Source: Streptomyces canus
GTDB lineage: Bacteria > Actinomycetota > Actinomycetes > Streptomycetales > Streptomycetaceae
NCBI RefSeq assembly: GCF_001514145.1
Contig: NZ_KQ948660.1
Location: 537,658-601,657 of the forward strand
DNA: 64,000 nt
Direction: 5' to 3'
In this document: positions 43,423 to 51,003 of the stretch, one piece after another
Layout: each line of letters starts with the position of its first letter
Position numbering within the stretch: the first letter of the stretch is position 1
Notes under the pieces: generated by a model
Seen by the model: only the letters and a program-made list of their open reading frames with translations
Databases searched by the model: none
Told to the model about the DNA's origin: nothing
Translations under genes and position numbers: made by a program

Positions 43423-44297
43423 TAGGAGAGTGTCAGGTCCGTGGTGATGGTTTCCCAGAGGGCGTCGAACCACTTCTGCGATTGAACGACGAACGCGGCG
43501 TCACGCTCGCCGGCGTTCTTCGCGAAGGAGAAGAGGAGCGATTCCGTGCCGAGGACGTCGTACATGTCGAGAATTCCCGTATCCGTGGCCTCCTCCCGGC
43601 GCGCGACCATGTAGTACGCGATCAGCGCCTCCGCCTGGTTGAGCAGGTACAGCTTCACGGGCGGGGTGAACGGCAGGGCGCGGAACCTGACCTTGACGTC
43701 GATCCCGTGGGAGGAGCGCAGGGAACGGAGATTGTGTCGCAGGACGTGACCCTGGGCGTTGCGCATCTCCAGCCAGCGCTGGTGGACCGGGTTGTCGTCG
43801 TCGGGGGCCTCCACCGGCACCGGGAAGGCCAGGTTGATGTCGCGGGAGGGCAACAGGATACGGACGTCGATGGACTCGGGGTGGATCCGGCCCTCGTGAA
43901 TGAGGCGGACCGGCTCGCTCAGGGCCACCATGAGGGTCTCCGAGGTCAGGCAGGCCGCGTCGATGCGGACGTGCGGGCTGGAGAAGGCCTCCGTGAGGCG
44001 GGGGGCCAGGCCGACCATCGTCGGCTGCGGCTCTCCCGACAGCCCGGGCACCCGCTCCGCGATCCGCGGCGGACTCCCCTTGCTCACATTGCTGAGCAAC
44101 CCGTCCTCCTGCAGCGCGCGCAGCGCCTGGCGGACAGCACCCCGCTCCACGCCGAACTCCTCCGCGAGTTCGGCCTGGGTGGGGAGGCGGTCGCCGGCCT
44201 TGAGGTCGCCCGTGCGGATGCGTTCCCGCAGGGTGTCGGCGATTTCCTGGGGCGAGAGCCTTCTGCTGCCGTTCACTGCCACGTTCTCCTGGGTCAC
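43422..44297 (-). CDS. devA: GntR family developmental regulator DevA
   Basis: About 291 residues from the GTG at 44297; the GTG at 44282 behind CAGGAGAAC is an equally good start. The winged helix contains LSPQEIADTLRERIRTGDLK and LAEEFGVERGAVRQALRALQ. The effector domain (about 90-285) has SPHVRIDAACLTSETLMVAL, IDVRILLPSRDINLAFPVPV and QSQKWFDALWETI. In S. coelicolor DevA is needed for normal aerial development, is cotranscribed with devB and has the paralogue devE next door; the same arrangement is seen here. A 15-bp palindrome lies in the divergent promoter region. Confidence 0.9.
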   Translation of the reverse strand: MTQENVAVNGSRRLSPQEIADTLRERIRTGDLKAGDRLPTQAELAEEFGVERGAVRQALRALQEDGLLSNVSKGSPPRIAERVPGLSGEPQPTMVGLAPRLTEAFSSPHVRIDAACLTSETLMVALSEPVRLIHEGRIHPESIDVRILLPSRDINLAFPVPVEAPDDDNPVHQRWLEMRNAQGHVLRHNLRSLRSSHGIDVKVRFRALPFTPPVKLYLLNQAEALIAYYMVARREEATDTGILDMYDVLGTESLLFSFAKNAGERDAAFVVQSQKWFDALWETITTDLTLS

Positions 44298-44384
44298 GAC
44301 CAAACGTTACAACTCCAATCCATCTATGGGGAGTTGTCTGGAAGTTGTTTATCAACCCCCACCAAGTGGGGACAACGTAGGCAG

Positions 44385-44399
44385 AGTTGGTTGCCAACT
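44385..44399. promoter_or_regulatory. Candidate DevA operator
   Basis: AGTTGGTTGCCAACT has perfect 6-bp arms around a 3-base centre. It lies between devA and the divergent small membrane-protein gene. An almost identical 17-bp palindrome lies in the same place before devE (45689-45705). Confidence 0.6.
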
Positions 44400-44469
44400 T
44401 GGATGAGTTGGCGGAAGTTTTACCTCCTCGCCCGCCTCGCCCGCCCGTAAGCCCGAAGGGGGAACCAAC

Positions 44470-44658
44470 ATGCCGGCCCTCGCTCTCCTCTCCGCCGTCT
44501 TCGTCGTCGGCGTCGAGCAGACCCTGCAGTGGAAGTACGGCGCCAGCGGCATCATCGGGATGCTCCTGCTCACCATCGGCATCAAAGCCAAGAACCCCGC
44601 GATCAGTTCAACCGGGGCCGTGGTTCTCGCTCTGCTGGTCGCGGGGCCCGCCCTATGA
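44470..44658 (+). CDS. Small two-segment membrane protein (paralogue 1)
   Basis: A 62-residue protein with two hydrophobic segments (ALALLSAVFVVGVEQ and IIGMLLLTIGIKAKNPAISS then GAVVLALLVAG). It is clearly paralogous to the 61-residue protein at 45794: both share a QWKYG or QWKWG motif, then LTIGIKAKN or LTIGVKSKN. ATG 44470 follows GAAGGGGGAACC. It is divergent from devA across a palindrome-bearing region, so DevA may regulate it. Function unknown. Confidence 0.8.
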   Translation: MPALALLSAVFVVGVEQTLQWKYGASGIIGMLLLTIGIKAKNPAISSTGAVVLALLVAGPAL

Positions 44659-44693
44659 CCCGAACGCGCCCGGATCCGCCACTGTGGGAGACG

Positions 44694-45602
44694 TCAGCCC
44701 GTGAGCGCCAGCTCCGAACTGATCGTCTCCCACAGTGCGTTGAACCACAGGTGGGACTGCTCCACGAAGGTCGTGTCCCGCAGGCCGGCACCCTGTTCGA
44801 AGGCGAACAGCATCGACTGGGTGCCCTCGGAGTCGTACAGCTCCAGGTGCTCGTGGTCGATCTCCTCCTTGCGGCGCGTCAGCGTGTAGTACGCGAACAG
44901 CGCCTCCGTGCCGTTGAGGAGGTAGAGCTTCACCGGTGGTGTGAAGGGCAGGGCGCGGAAGGAGACGTGGACGTCGATGCCGTGTGTGGCACGCAGGGCC
45001 AGGAGGTTGTGCCGGAGGACCTGCCCCTGCGCGTTGCGCTGGGCCAGCCAGCGCTCGTGGACCGGGTCGTCGTCGCGGTCCTCGACGGATACCGGGAAGG
45101 CGAGGTCGATGTCCCGGCCCGGCAGCAGGACGCGGACGTCGATCTTGGCCGGATTCAGTCGTCCGGCGTGGATCTGGCGCAATCCCTCGCCGATGGCGAG
45201 GTTGAGGGACACCGACGTCAGGCACAGGGCGTCTATCTCGACGTGCGGGGCCGCGAAGGCGGTGGCGATCCGGGGACCGAGGGCGACCATCGTGGGCTGC
45301 GGGGCGGCTCCGGGGCCGGTGAGCGCCCCGCTGAGCCCCAGGTCGGGGGCGACGGTCGCCGGGCTTCCCTTGGAGACGTTGGTGAGCAGGTGTTCCGTCT
45401 GCAGCAGGTGCAGCGCCTGCCGTACGACCCCGCGCTCGACGCCGAACTCGTCGGCCAACCGCGCCTGTGTGGGCATGCGCTGACCTGCCCGCAGCGTGCC
45501 GGACCGGATCCGGGCGCGGAGCTCGTCGGCCACCTCGCGAGGTGACGTGTGTGGCCGCTGTGACCTCTTCCGTCCATTGACGGAGGCGTGTTTCGGGTCC
45601 AC
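44694..45602 (-). CDS. devE: GntR family regulator DevE (DevA paralogue)
   Basis: About 302 residues, GTG start at 45602 with no clear ribosome site (possibly leaderless). The winged helix has SPREVADELRARIRSGTLRA and LADEFGVERGVVRQALHLLQ. The effector domain matches DevA closely: APHVEIDALCLTSVSLNLAI, IDVRVLLPGRDIDLAFPVSV, PPVKLYLLNGTEALFAYYTL and QSHLWFNALWETI. In S. coelicolor devE is a devA paralogue with related developmental function. The divergent small membrane gene and palindrome repeat the devA arrangement. Confidence 0.88.
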   Translation of the reverse strand: MDPKHASVNGRKRSQRPHTSPREVADELRARIRSGTLRAGQRMPTQARLADEFGVERGVVRQALHLLQTEHLLTNVSKGSPATVAPDLGLSGALTGPGAAPQPTMVALGPRIATAFAAPHVEIDALCLTSVSLNLAIGEGLRQIHAGRLNPAKIDVRVLLPGRDIDLAFPVSVEDRDDDPVHERWLAQRNAQGQVLRHNLLALRATHGIDVHVSFRALPFTPPVKLYLLNGTEALFAYYTLTRRKEEIDHEHLELYDSEGTQSMLFAFEQGAGLRDTTFVEQSHLWFNALWETISSELALTG

Positions 45603-45688
45603 GACCAAACACTACAACTTCCCGCCATCTTTGGGCAGTTCACTGGAAGGTGGTTATGAGCCGCATCCAAGCGGAGATAAGTACAGTG

Positions 45689-45705
45689 AAGTTGGTCGCC
45701 AACTT
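45689..45705. promoter_or_regulatory. Candidate DevE operator
   Basis: AAGTTGGTCGCCAACTT is a perfect palindrome (7-bp arms, 3-base centre) between devE and the divergent small membrane-protein gene. It matches the devA-region palindrome at 12 of 12 inner arm positions, so DevA and DevE may recognise each other's sites. Confidence 0.6.
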
Positions 45706-45793
45706 GAGCAACCTTGAGGAACATGGTCAAAACTTCACAAGGTTGGCCAACTCGGCGGCCGACAGGGGCCACCGTCCCGAAGGGGGGACCGTC

Positions 45794-45979
45794 ATGCCGT
45801 TCATCGCAGTCGCCATCGCCGCCCTCGCCGTCGGCTTCGAGGCACTCGTGCAGTGGAAGTGGGGTGCGATGGGCATCGTCGCGTTCGTCGCGCTGACCAT
45901 CGGCGTCAAGTCCAAGAACGTCGCGATCGGCGGCATCGGAGCGGTCATCCTCGTGATGCTGCTCGCCCAGTCCGGCTGA
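45794..45979 (+). CDS. Small two-segment membrane protein (paralogue 2)
   Basis: A 61-residue protein with hydrophobic segments FIAVAIAALAVGFEALV and GIVAFVALTIGVKSKN then IGAVILVMLLAQSG. It is paralogous to the protein at 44470 (shared QWKWG-type motif and LTIGVKSKN). ATG 45794 follows AGGGGGGACC; the longer upstream frame has no membrane-protein character. It is divergent from devE. A partner or target of the DevE pathway by position only. Confidence 0.8.
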   Translation: MPFIAVAIAALAVGFEALVQWKWGAMGIVAFVALTIGVKSKNVAIGGIGAVILVMLLAQSG

Positions 45980-46060
45980 CGCCCGCCCGCCGGGCCCAGG
46001 ATCCGGCTGATCGGGCTCCCTTCCGGAGGGGAGCCGGGAGCCCGGTCGGTCTGCACAGTC

Positions 46061-46153
46061 ACAACTGAACACCGACAACTGAACAGCAGCGGCAGCTGCA
46101 CACACCGCACAGCCACAACTGAACAGGCACAACTGAACAGCCACAACTGAACA
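46061..46153. repeat. Short tandem repeats ACAACTGAACA
   Basis: Five perfect 11-bp copies start at 46061, 46075, 46115, 46129 and 46143. Intervals are 14, 40, 14 and 14 bp, so the unit is 14 bp with a degenerate middle. The array lies in the 226-bp gap after the small membrane-protein gene and beside the end of the Eis-type gene. It may bind protein or be simple repeat expansion. Confidence 0.75.
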
Positions 46154-46205
46154 GCTCGCTACGGATGCGAGGCAACAGCCCAACCGTCCACACCAGAAGG
46201 GAGCG

Positions 46206-47456
46206 TCAGAACATGTCCGGGCACCAAGGACGCCTGGATGTATGCAGCAGGGCGTCGGCCCCCCGGCCGGCGCCCGCTTGTTCTTCCCGCACTCGCCCGA
46301 GCGCCACGAGCCGCTCCACCGACTCGTCACCGAGCCACAGCGTCGCCAACTCCCGTACGTCCAGCGTGAGATCGGCGCTCCGAGTCGTCGCCGTACAGGT
46401 GGCCCCGGCGGGCGAGGCCTCCAGCCGGTACCGGCCGCCCGCCATCCCGGACCCGTCCACGACCTCCAGCACCAGCGCGCCCTCACCCTCGTACGTCCGC
46501 GCCTCCAGGGCCCGTACGACATCCAGGATCCGCACCCACAGCCAGTCCGACTGCATGGTGATCCCGGCCGCCCGGGAGTTGGGCAGGAGGTGCGGGAGCA
46601 GGTCGTCTGGGGCCCGCCAGCCGCTCTTGACCCGCATGACCCAGTCGATCGAGCACAGGTAGTGCCACAGAGCACGCTCGGCGGCCGGGGTCGAGGCGAT
46701 CAGGCTGCGCACGCTCGCCGTGTTCAACGGCTGCATGGTGTCGGCCCACTTGTCGTCCACCTCGTACGCCATCAACCCCTCGACCGTGCCGTCCGCCGCC
46801 CGGTACACGGCGAAGAACGGCTCGGTCCACTTCGGATCGGGGCGTACGGCCCCCGTATTGAGCTGCCAGAACCAGTCGTCCCGGCTGATCGCCCCCGGCA
46901 GGGCACGGCGCATCCGGTCGTGCAGTTCCGGACCGAGCTTGCGTACGTCGCCGGCCTCCACCAGCTCGATACGGCCGCCGGCCAGATCCGGGCCACGGGG
47001 GTCGAGGCCGGCGCGCGTGACGTCGATCGTCCACTCGGCGGCCGCGGTGGCGGGGCCGAAGCCGTAGCGGCCGTAGATCCCGTACTCGGCGGCGATCAGC
47101 GTCGCCAGGACGTCTCCGCGCTCCTTCGCGGCGGCGAGGTCCTGGTTCATCATGCGGGTCAGGAGCCCGCGCCGGCGGTGGGTGGCGGTCACGGTGACGG
47201 CGGTGATCGCGTCGGCGGCCACGAACTCACCACCGACGGCCGTCACCTCCTGCGCGAAGGACCGGAAGGTCGCCACGCAACGGTCCCCGTCGAAGGCCCC
47301 GAGCAGCCGACCCGGCTCGAACTGCCTTCTGCGGGCCTCCAGTTCCGCCTCCGACACGACCGGCTCCCGCAGAAACCCGGCATGCACGGCACGCAGCCAT
47401 TCGGGATACTCGGCCTCGGTGACGGGACGGACGTCTAGGTCGGCTGGGGCGCTCAT
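46206..47456 (-). CDS. Eis-type GNAT N-acetyltransferase
   Basis: A 416-residue protein. The N-terminal GNAT domain (about 1-150) has the acetyl-CoA loop TVTATHRRRGLLTRMMNQDL and the EYGIYGRYGFGPATAAAEW stretch typical of Eis. The second, degenerate GNAT region and a C-terminal sterol-carrier-like domain (about 300-416, ending near the carboxylate-bearing PWCPDMF) follow the Eis plan; Eis uses its C-terminal carboxylate in catalysis. Mycobacterial Eis acetylates aminoglycoside amines; the substrate here is unknown. Confidence 0.88.
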   Translation of the reverse strand: MSAPADLDVRPVTEAEYPEWLRAVHAGFLREPVVSEAELEARRRQFEPGRLLGAFDGDRCVATFRSFAQEVTAVGGEFVAADAITAVTVTATHRRRGLLTRMMNQDLAAAKERGDVLATLIAAEYGIYGRYGFGPATAAAEWTIDVTRAGLDPRGPDLAGGRIELVEAGDVRKLGPELHDRMRRALPGAISRDDWFWQLNTGAVRPDPKWTEPFFAVYRAADGTVEGLMAYEVDDKWADTMQPLNTASVRSLIASTPAAERALWHYLCSIDWVMRVKSGWRAPDDLLPHLLPNSRAAGITMQSDWLWVRILDVVRALEARTYEGEGALVLEVVDGSGMAGGRYRLEASPAGATCTATTRSADLTLDVRELATLWLGDESVERLVALGRVREEQAGAGRGADALLHTSRRPWCPDMF

Positions 47457-47526
47457 GGGGCCACGGTAGGCGGGCGGGGATGACGTGTCGCGTCGATTTT
47501 CCTGCCCGGGCCCGCCGAGAAGTTCC

Positions 47527-48153
47527 CTAGGTCAGCAGGTCCGCCACCTGCGCCTCGCCCTCCCGGTACCGCCGCGCGATCTCCCCGCTGCACTCGTCCG
47601 CCGTCCGCTGCAGCCGCTGCCGTCGCCCGGAGACCTGCTGCTCGTACCGCACGAGCCGGCCCATCGCGGTGCTCAGTTCCAGGTCGGTCCGCGCGGAGAG
47701 GTCCGACAGCTCGACCTCGGCGAGCGTCTCGGCGGCCAGCAGCCGGTACTCCTCGCTGTGCGGGGTGCCCAGCGTGACGTGGCGGGCAGAGGAGCGGTGG
47801 CGGGCCGGGGCGTCGGTGAGGATCTCCGGGAGCCGGTCGACCACCGAGGCCTCGGGGAGGTGCTCGAGCACCGAGCCCGCGCCCGTCGGTGACCGGCGCA
47901 GCAGTTCCGCGCGGAGGATGTCGATACGGCCCTGCAGCAGCCGTCGGACGTAGCTGAGGTCGGCCTCGTCCTGCTGGGCGTCCCGGCGCAGAGTGCGCAG
48001 TTCGGGCAGGCTCAGCCTGGCGAGATCGTGTTCGATCGGATCTGGGGGCAGCAGGTGGCTGTCCGTACGCTGCGCGGGCGGCCGGGGTGTCTCCGGCTCC
48101 GCCCTGTGGGCAACGCGGACGGGCCCCTGCTGCCCGGTACTCGGTGTGCTCAT
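47527..48153 (-). CDS. rsiG: RsiG, c-di-GMP-dependent anti-sigma factor for WhiG
   Basis: A 208-residue, mostly helical protein. Both copies of the c-di-GMP-binding motif E(X)3S(X)2R(X)3Q(X)3D are present: EADLSYVRRLLQGRID in the first long helix and EQQVSGRRQRLQRTAD in the second. In Streptomyces, RsiG loaded with c-di-GMP holds sigma-WhiG inactive and so delays sporulation. No catalytic or DNA-binding domain is present. The start at 48153 gives an N-terminal disordered Pro/Arg-rich extension. Its closeness to devA/devE groups developmental regulators. Confidence 0.92.
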   Translation of the reverse strand: MSTPSTGQQGPVRVAHRAEPETPRPPAQRTDSHLLPPDPIEHDLARLSLPELRTLRRDAQQDEADLSYVRRLLQGRIDILRAELLRRSPTGAGSVLEHLPEASVVDRLPEILTDAPARHRSSARHVTLGTPHSEEYRLLAAETLAEVELSDLSARTDLELSTAMGRLVRYEQQVSGRRQRLQRTADECSGEIARRYREGEAQVADLLT

Positions 48154-48321
48154 GCGCCTCTACCGTCCCCTCGACCGGCGTGTGGAAGCATCGTGCCACC
48201 CCAAGTGGCCGCTATGTGACCGAGTGCCCCCGAACGGCCCCGAACAGCCCCAGATGGGGGGTTAAGGATCAAAAATAAACCCGAACACGGGTACTTCCTG
48301 CGCGACCGGCATCATGGGCAC

Positions 48322-48747
48322 ATGCGTGCAGTGGTGCAGAGGGTGGACGGCGCGAGCGTCGTCGTCGACGGCGAGACGGTCGGGGAGATCAGCGGCGAGG
48401 GACTGTGCGTCCTCGTCGGGGTCACCCACGAGGACACCAAGGAAAAGGCGGCCCAACTCGCCCGCAAACTCTGGTCGGTGCGCATGCTGCACGACGAGAA
48501 GTCGTGCAGCGACATCGACGCCCCGCTGCTCGTGATCAGCCAGTTCACCCTGTACGGCGACGCCCGCAAGGGCCGCCGCCCCACCTGGAACGCCGCCGCC
48601 CCCGGGGACGTCGCCGAGCCTCTCGTCGACGAGGTCGTCGCCCAGCTCCGCGCCCTGGGAGCGACGGTGGCCACCGGCCGCTTCGGTGCGCGGATGCGGG
48701 TGTCCCTGACGAACGACGGCCCGTTCACGGTCCTGCTGGAGATCTGA
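48322..48747 (+). CDS. dtd: D-aminoacyl-tRNA deacylase
   Basis: A 141-residue enzyme that hydrolyses D-amino acids from tRNA and so prevents mistranslation. The start MRAVVQRVDGASVVVDGETV, the active-site motif LLVISQFTLYGDARKGRRPT and the C-terminal NDGPFTVLLE (the NxGPxT motif that completes the neighbouring subunit's site) are all present. Full length for the family. It is divergent from rsiG. Confidence 0.95.
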   Translation: MRAVVQRVDGASVVVDGETVGEISGEGLCVLVGVTHEDTKEKAAQLARKLWSVRMLHDEKSCSDIDAPLLVISQFTLYGDARKGRRPTWNAAAPGDVAEPLVDEVVAQLRALGATVATGRFGARMRVSLTNDGPFTVLLEI

Positions 48748-48766
48748 AGCCCGCTCAGGACAGGTC

Positions 48767-49732
48767 CTACGGCTCCACGACGACTTCCTGGGCCGCGGCC
48801 GTCGTGTCGGCGACGAGGCGTGCGTCCAGGGGGACGTTCCGCTTGACCAGGGCGAGCGCCACCGGGCCGAGCTCGTGGTGGCGTACGGACGTGGTCACGA
48901 AACCGATCTTGCGGCCGTCGGGCCCCTCGTCCGCGAGCCGGATGTCGGTCCCGGCGGGCGGCAGGTGCACCTCGCTGCCGTCCAGGTGCAGGAAGACCAG
49001 GCGGCGCGGGGGCTTGCCCAGGTTCTGCACGCGGGCGACGGTCTCCTGGCCCCGGTAGCAGCCCTTCTGGAGGTGCACCGCGGTGCCGATCCAGCCGAGC
49101 TCGTGCGGGATGGTGCGGTGGTCGGTCTCGAAACCGAGGCGCGGACGGTGGTGCTCGACCCGCAGCGCCTCGTAGGCGAGCAGGCCGACCGCGGGGCCGG
49201 ACTTCTCGGCGTACGACTCCAGGTCGGCGCGCGGCAGGAAGAGATCGCGGCCGTACGGCGTCTCGCGTACGACGACCCCCTCCGGCACCTCGGCGATGGA
49301 ACCGGCGGGAAGGTGGACGACGGCGAACTCGTCCGTGCGGTCGGCGACCTCGACCCGGTTGAAGAACTTCATCGACTCCAGGTAGGCGACCAGCGCCTCC
49401 TGGGTTCCGGGTTCGACGTGCGCCCAGACGGTCGTGCCGTCGTCGACGAGGTACAGCGCGTGCTCGATGTGGCCGTGCGCGGAGAGGATGAGCGCCTCGG
49501 TGGCCTGGCCCGTCGGGAGGTCGCTGACGTGCTGGGTGAGCAGCAGGTGCAGCCAGCTGAGGCGGTCGTCGCCGGTGACGGACACGACCCCGCGGTGCGA
49601 GAGGTCGACGAATCCGGTTCCTTCGGCGAGGGCGCGCTGCTCGCGGAACAGGTCTCCGTAGTGCGCGGCGACGCCTTCGTCCACACCCTCGGCGGGGACG
49701 GCACCGGGCAGGGACAGCAGAGGGCTCTTCAT
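48767..49732 (-). CDS. ygfZ: YgfZ/GcvT-type folate-binding protein
   Basis: A 321-residue protein with the aminomethyltransferase-like folate-binding fold. The diagnostic KGCYRGQETVARVQNLG carries the YgfZ Cys motif, and DRLSWLHLLLTQHVSDLPTG is typical. YgfZ proteins help assemble or repair Fe-S clusters in a folate-dependent way. It lies just downstream of nur on the same strand (10-bp gap), so they may be cotranscribed. Confidence 0.92.
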   Translation of the reverse strand: MKSPLLSLPGAVPAEGVDEGVAAHYGDLFREQRALAEGTGFVDLSHRGVVSVTGDDRLSWLHLLLTQHVSDLPTGQATEALILSAHGHIEHALYLVDDGTTVWAHVEPGTQEALVAYLESMKFFNRVEVADRTDEFAVVHLPAGSIAEVPEGVVVRETPYGRDLFLPRADLESYAEKSGPAVGLLAYEALRVEHHRPRLGFETDHRTIPHELGWIGTAVHLQKGCYRGQETVARVQNLGKPPRRLVFLHLDGSEVHLPPAGTDIRLADEGPDGRKIGFVTTSVRHHELGPVALALVKRNVPLDARLVADTTAAAQEVVVEP

Positions 49733-49742
49733 ATGACTAAGC

Positions 49743-50180
49743 CTACGACTCGGTAGTTGAAGCCTTGAGAGAACAGTCCTTGCAGCGGCCGAAGATCGCG
49801 AAGTGCTTCATGTCGGTCTCGAAGCCGAACTCCTGCCGGAGCTTCGCGGTGAAGTCGGCGGCCACCTTGATGTCCGCCTCGATGACGTTCTGGCAGTCGC
49901 GGCAGACCAGGTGGATGTGGTGGTGGCGGTCGGCGAGGTGATACGTCGGCGCCCCGTGCCCGAGATGGGCATGGCTGACCAGACCGAGCTCCTCCAGGAG
50001 CTCCAGGGTCCGGTAGACCGTGGAAATGTTGACCCCCGACGCCGTCTTCTTCACTTCCGTGAGGATGTCGTCGGGGGTCGCGTGCTCCAGGGTGTCCACA
50101 GCTTCGAGGACAAGCTGGCGCTGCGGGGTCAGCCGGTAGCCGCGCTGCCTGAGGTCGCTCTTCCAATCGGTGCTCACCAC
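49743..50180 (-). CDS. nur: Fur family metalloregulator Nur (nickel-responsive)
   Basis: A 145-residue Fur-fold regulator from the GTG at 50180 (or 50177). The DNA-binding region has YRLTPQRQLVLEAVDTLEHA and GVNISTVYRTLELLEELGLV. The regulatory site has the histidine-rich DRHHHIHLVCRDCQNV, with a second CxxC (GRCKDCS). In S. coelicolor Nur occupies this position and represses nickel uptake and the Fe superoxide dismutase gene when nickel is ample. Nur is named from synteny and pattern; another Fur-family specificity is possible. Confidence 0.85.
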   Translation of the reverse strand: MVSTDWKSDLRQRGYRLTPQRQLVLEAVDTLEHATPDDILTEVKKTASGVNISTVYRTLELLEELGLVSHAHLGHGAPTYHLADRHHHIHLVCRDCQNVIEADIKVAADFTAKLRQEFGFETDMKHFAIFGRCKDCSLKASTTES

Positions 50181-50213
50181 ACCGGAAAGTCTAGGTCCCA
50201 CTCGGCGGAAGGC

Positions 50214-50789
50214 TTACTTGAAGAAGGCGATCCCGTCGTCCGGAAGGTCATCGGGCAGGGCCTTGGCCCAGCGCTCGACCTCTTCCGGGGTGACGACCTT
50301 CTTCAGGTGGGCCGACATGTAGGGGCGCAGCTCGACCTCGGGGGTCTGCTTCTCACCGACCCACATGAGGTCGCTCTTGACGTAGCCGTACAGGCGCTTG
50401 CCGCCGGTGTACGGCCCCGAGGCGGCCGTACGCGCGACGGCGTCGGTCACCAGGTCGATCTGCGGCTTCTGGGCGGCCATCTCGCCGTACCAGATCTCGA
50501 CGACGCCGTCGTCGCGGACCATCGTCACCTCGACCTTGCGGTCGGCGTCGATGCGCCAGAAGCCGTGCTCGGACTCCAGCGGGCGGACCTTGTTGCCGTC
50601 GTTGTCCAGCACCCAGGTGTGGGACGCGTACTCCAGGAAGTCCCGGCCGTCATGGCCGAAGGTCACCTCCTGGCCGAAGTTGCACTTCTCCGAACCGGGG
50701 AAGTCGTGCACGCCCGCGCCGGCCCAGTTGCCGAGCAGGAAGGCGAGCGGGACGAGGTCCTTGTGGAGGTCGGACGGGATCTCGATCAT
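50214..50789 (-). CDS. Nitrobindin-like (FABP/THAP4) heme-binding beta-barrel protein
   Basis: A 191-residue protein with the nitrobindin pattern: PLAFLLGNWAGAGVHDFPG, FGQEVTFGHDGRDFLEYASH, ESEHGFWRIDADRKVEVTMV and a C-terminal DLMWVGEKQTPEVELRPYMS with HLKKV. Nitrobindins bind ferric heme through a C-terminal His in a beta-barrel and isomerise peroxynitrite. It is just upstream of nur on the same strand (33-bp gap). Confidence 0.9.
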   Translation of the reverse strand: MIEIPSDLHKDLVPLAFLLGNWAGAGVHDFPGSEKCNFGQEVTFGHDGRDFLEYASHTWVLDNDGNKVRPLESEHGFWRIDADRKVEVTMVRDDGVVEIWYGEMAAQKPQIDLVTDAVARTAASGPYTGGKRLYGYVKSDLMWVGEKQTPEVELRPYMSAHLKKVVTPEEVERWAKALPDDLPDDGIAFFK

Positions 50790-50812
50790 GAGTGGCGGTT
50801 CCTAGAGGGGGG

Positions 50813-50911
50813 TCAGCGCTGGCCCTGGTACAGCTTCTTCACGGTCAGCCCGGCGAAGGCGAGAACGCCGACGCAGACCAGGACCAGCAGGGCTTCGAAG
50901 AAGATCTCCAC
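50813..50911 (-). CDS. Very small single-segment membrane protein
   Basis: A 32-residue protein (GTG 50911, ribosome site GAGGAG nine bases upstream) of which nearly all is one hydrophobic helix (FFEALLVLVCVGVLAFAGLTV) with a basic KKLYQGQR end. It is immediately upstream of the nitrobindin gene on the same strand. The strong ribosome site and its membrane-protein composition support a real gene. Function unknown. Confidence 0.6.
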   Translation of the reverse strand: MEIFFEALLVLVCVGVLAFAGLTVKKLYQGQR

Positions 50912-51003
50912 GGGGTGCTCCTCGGATGAGCGTGGTGCGGTGCATGTACACGGGCCGGGCCCCAGCTTACGCGGCCGGGGCCCGGGGAGCCGTAGGGGTC
51001 TCC

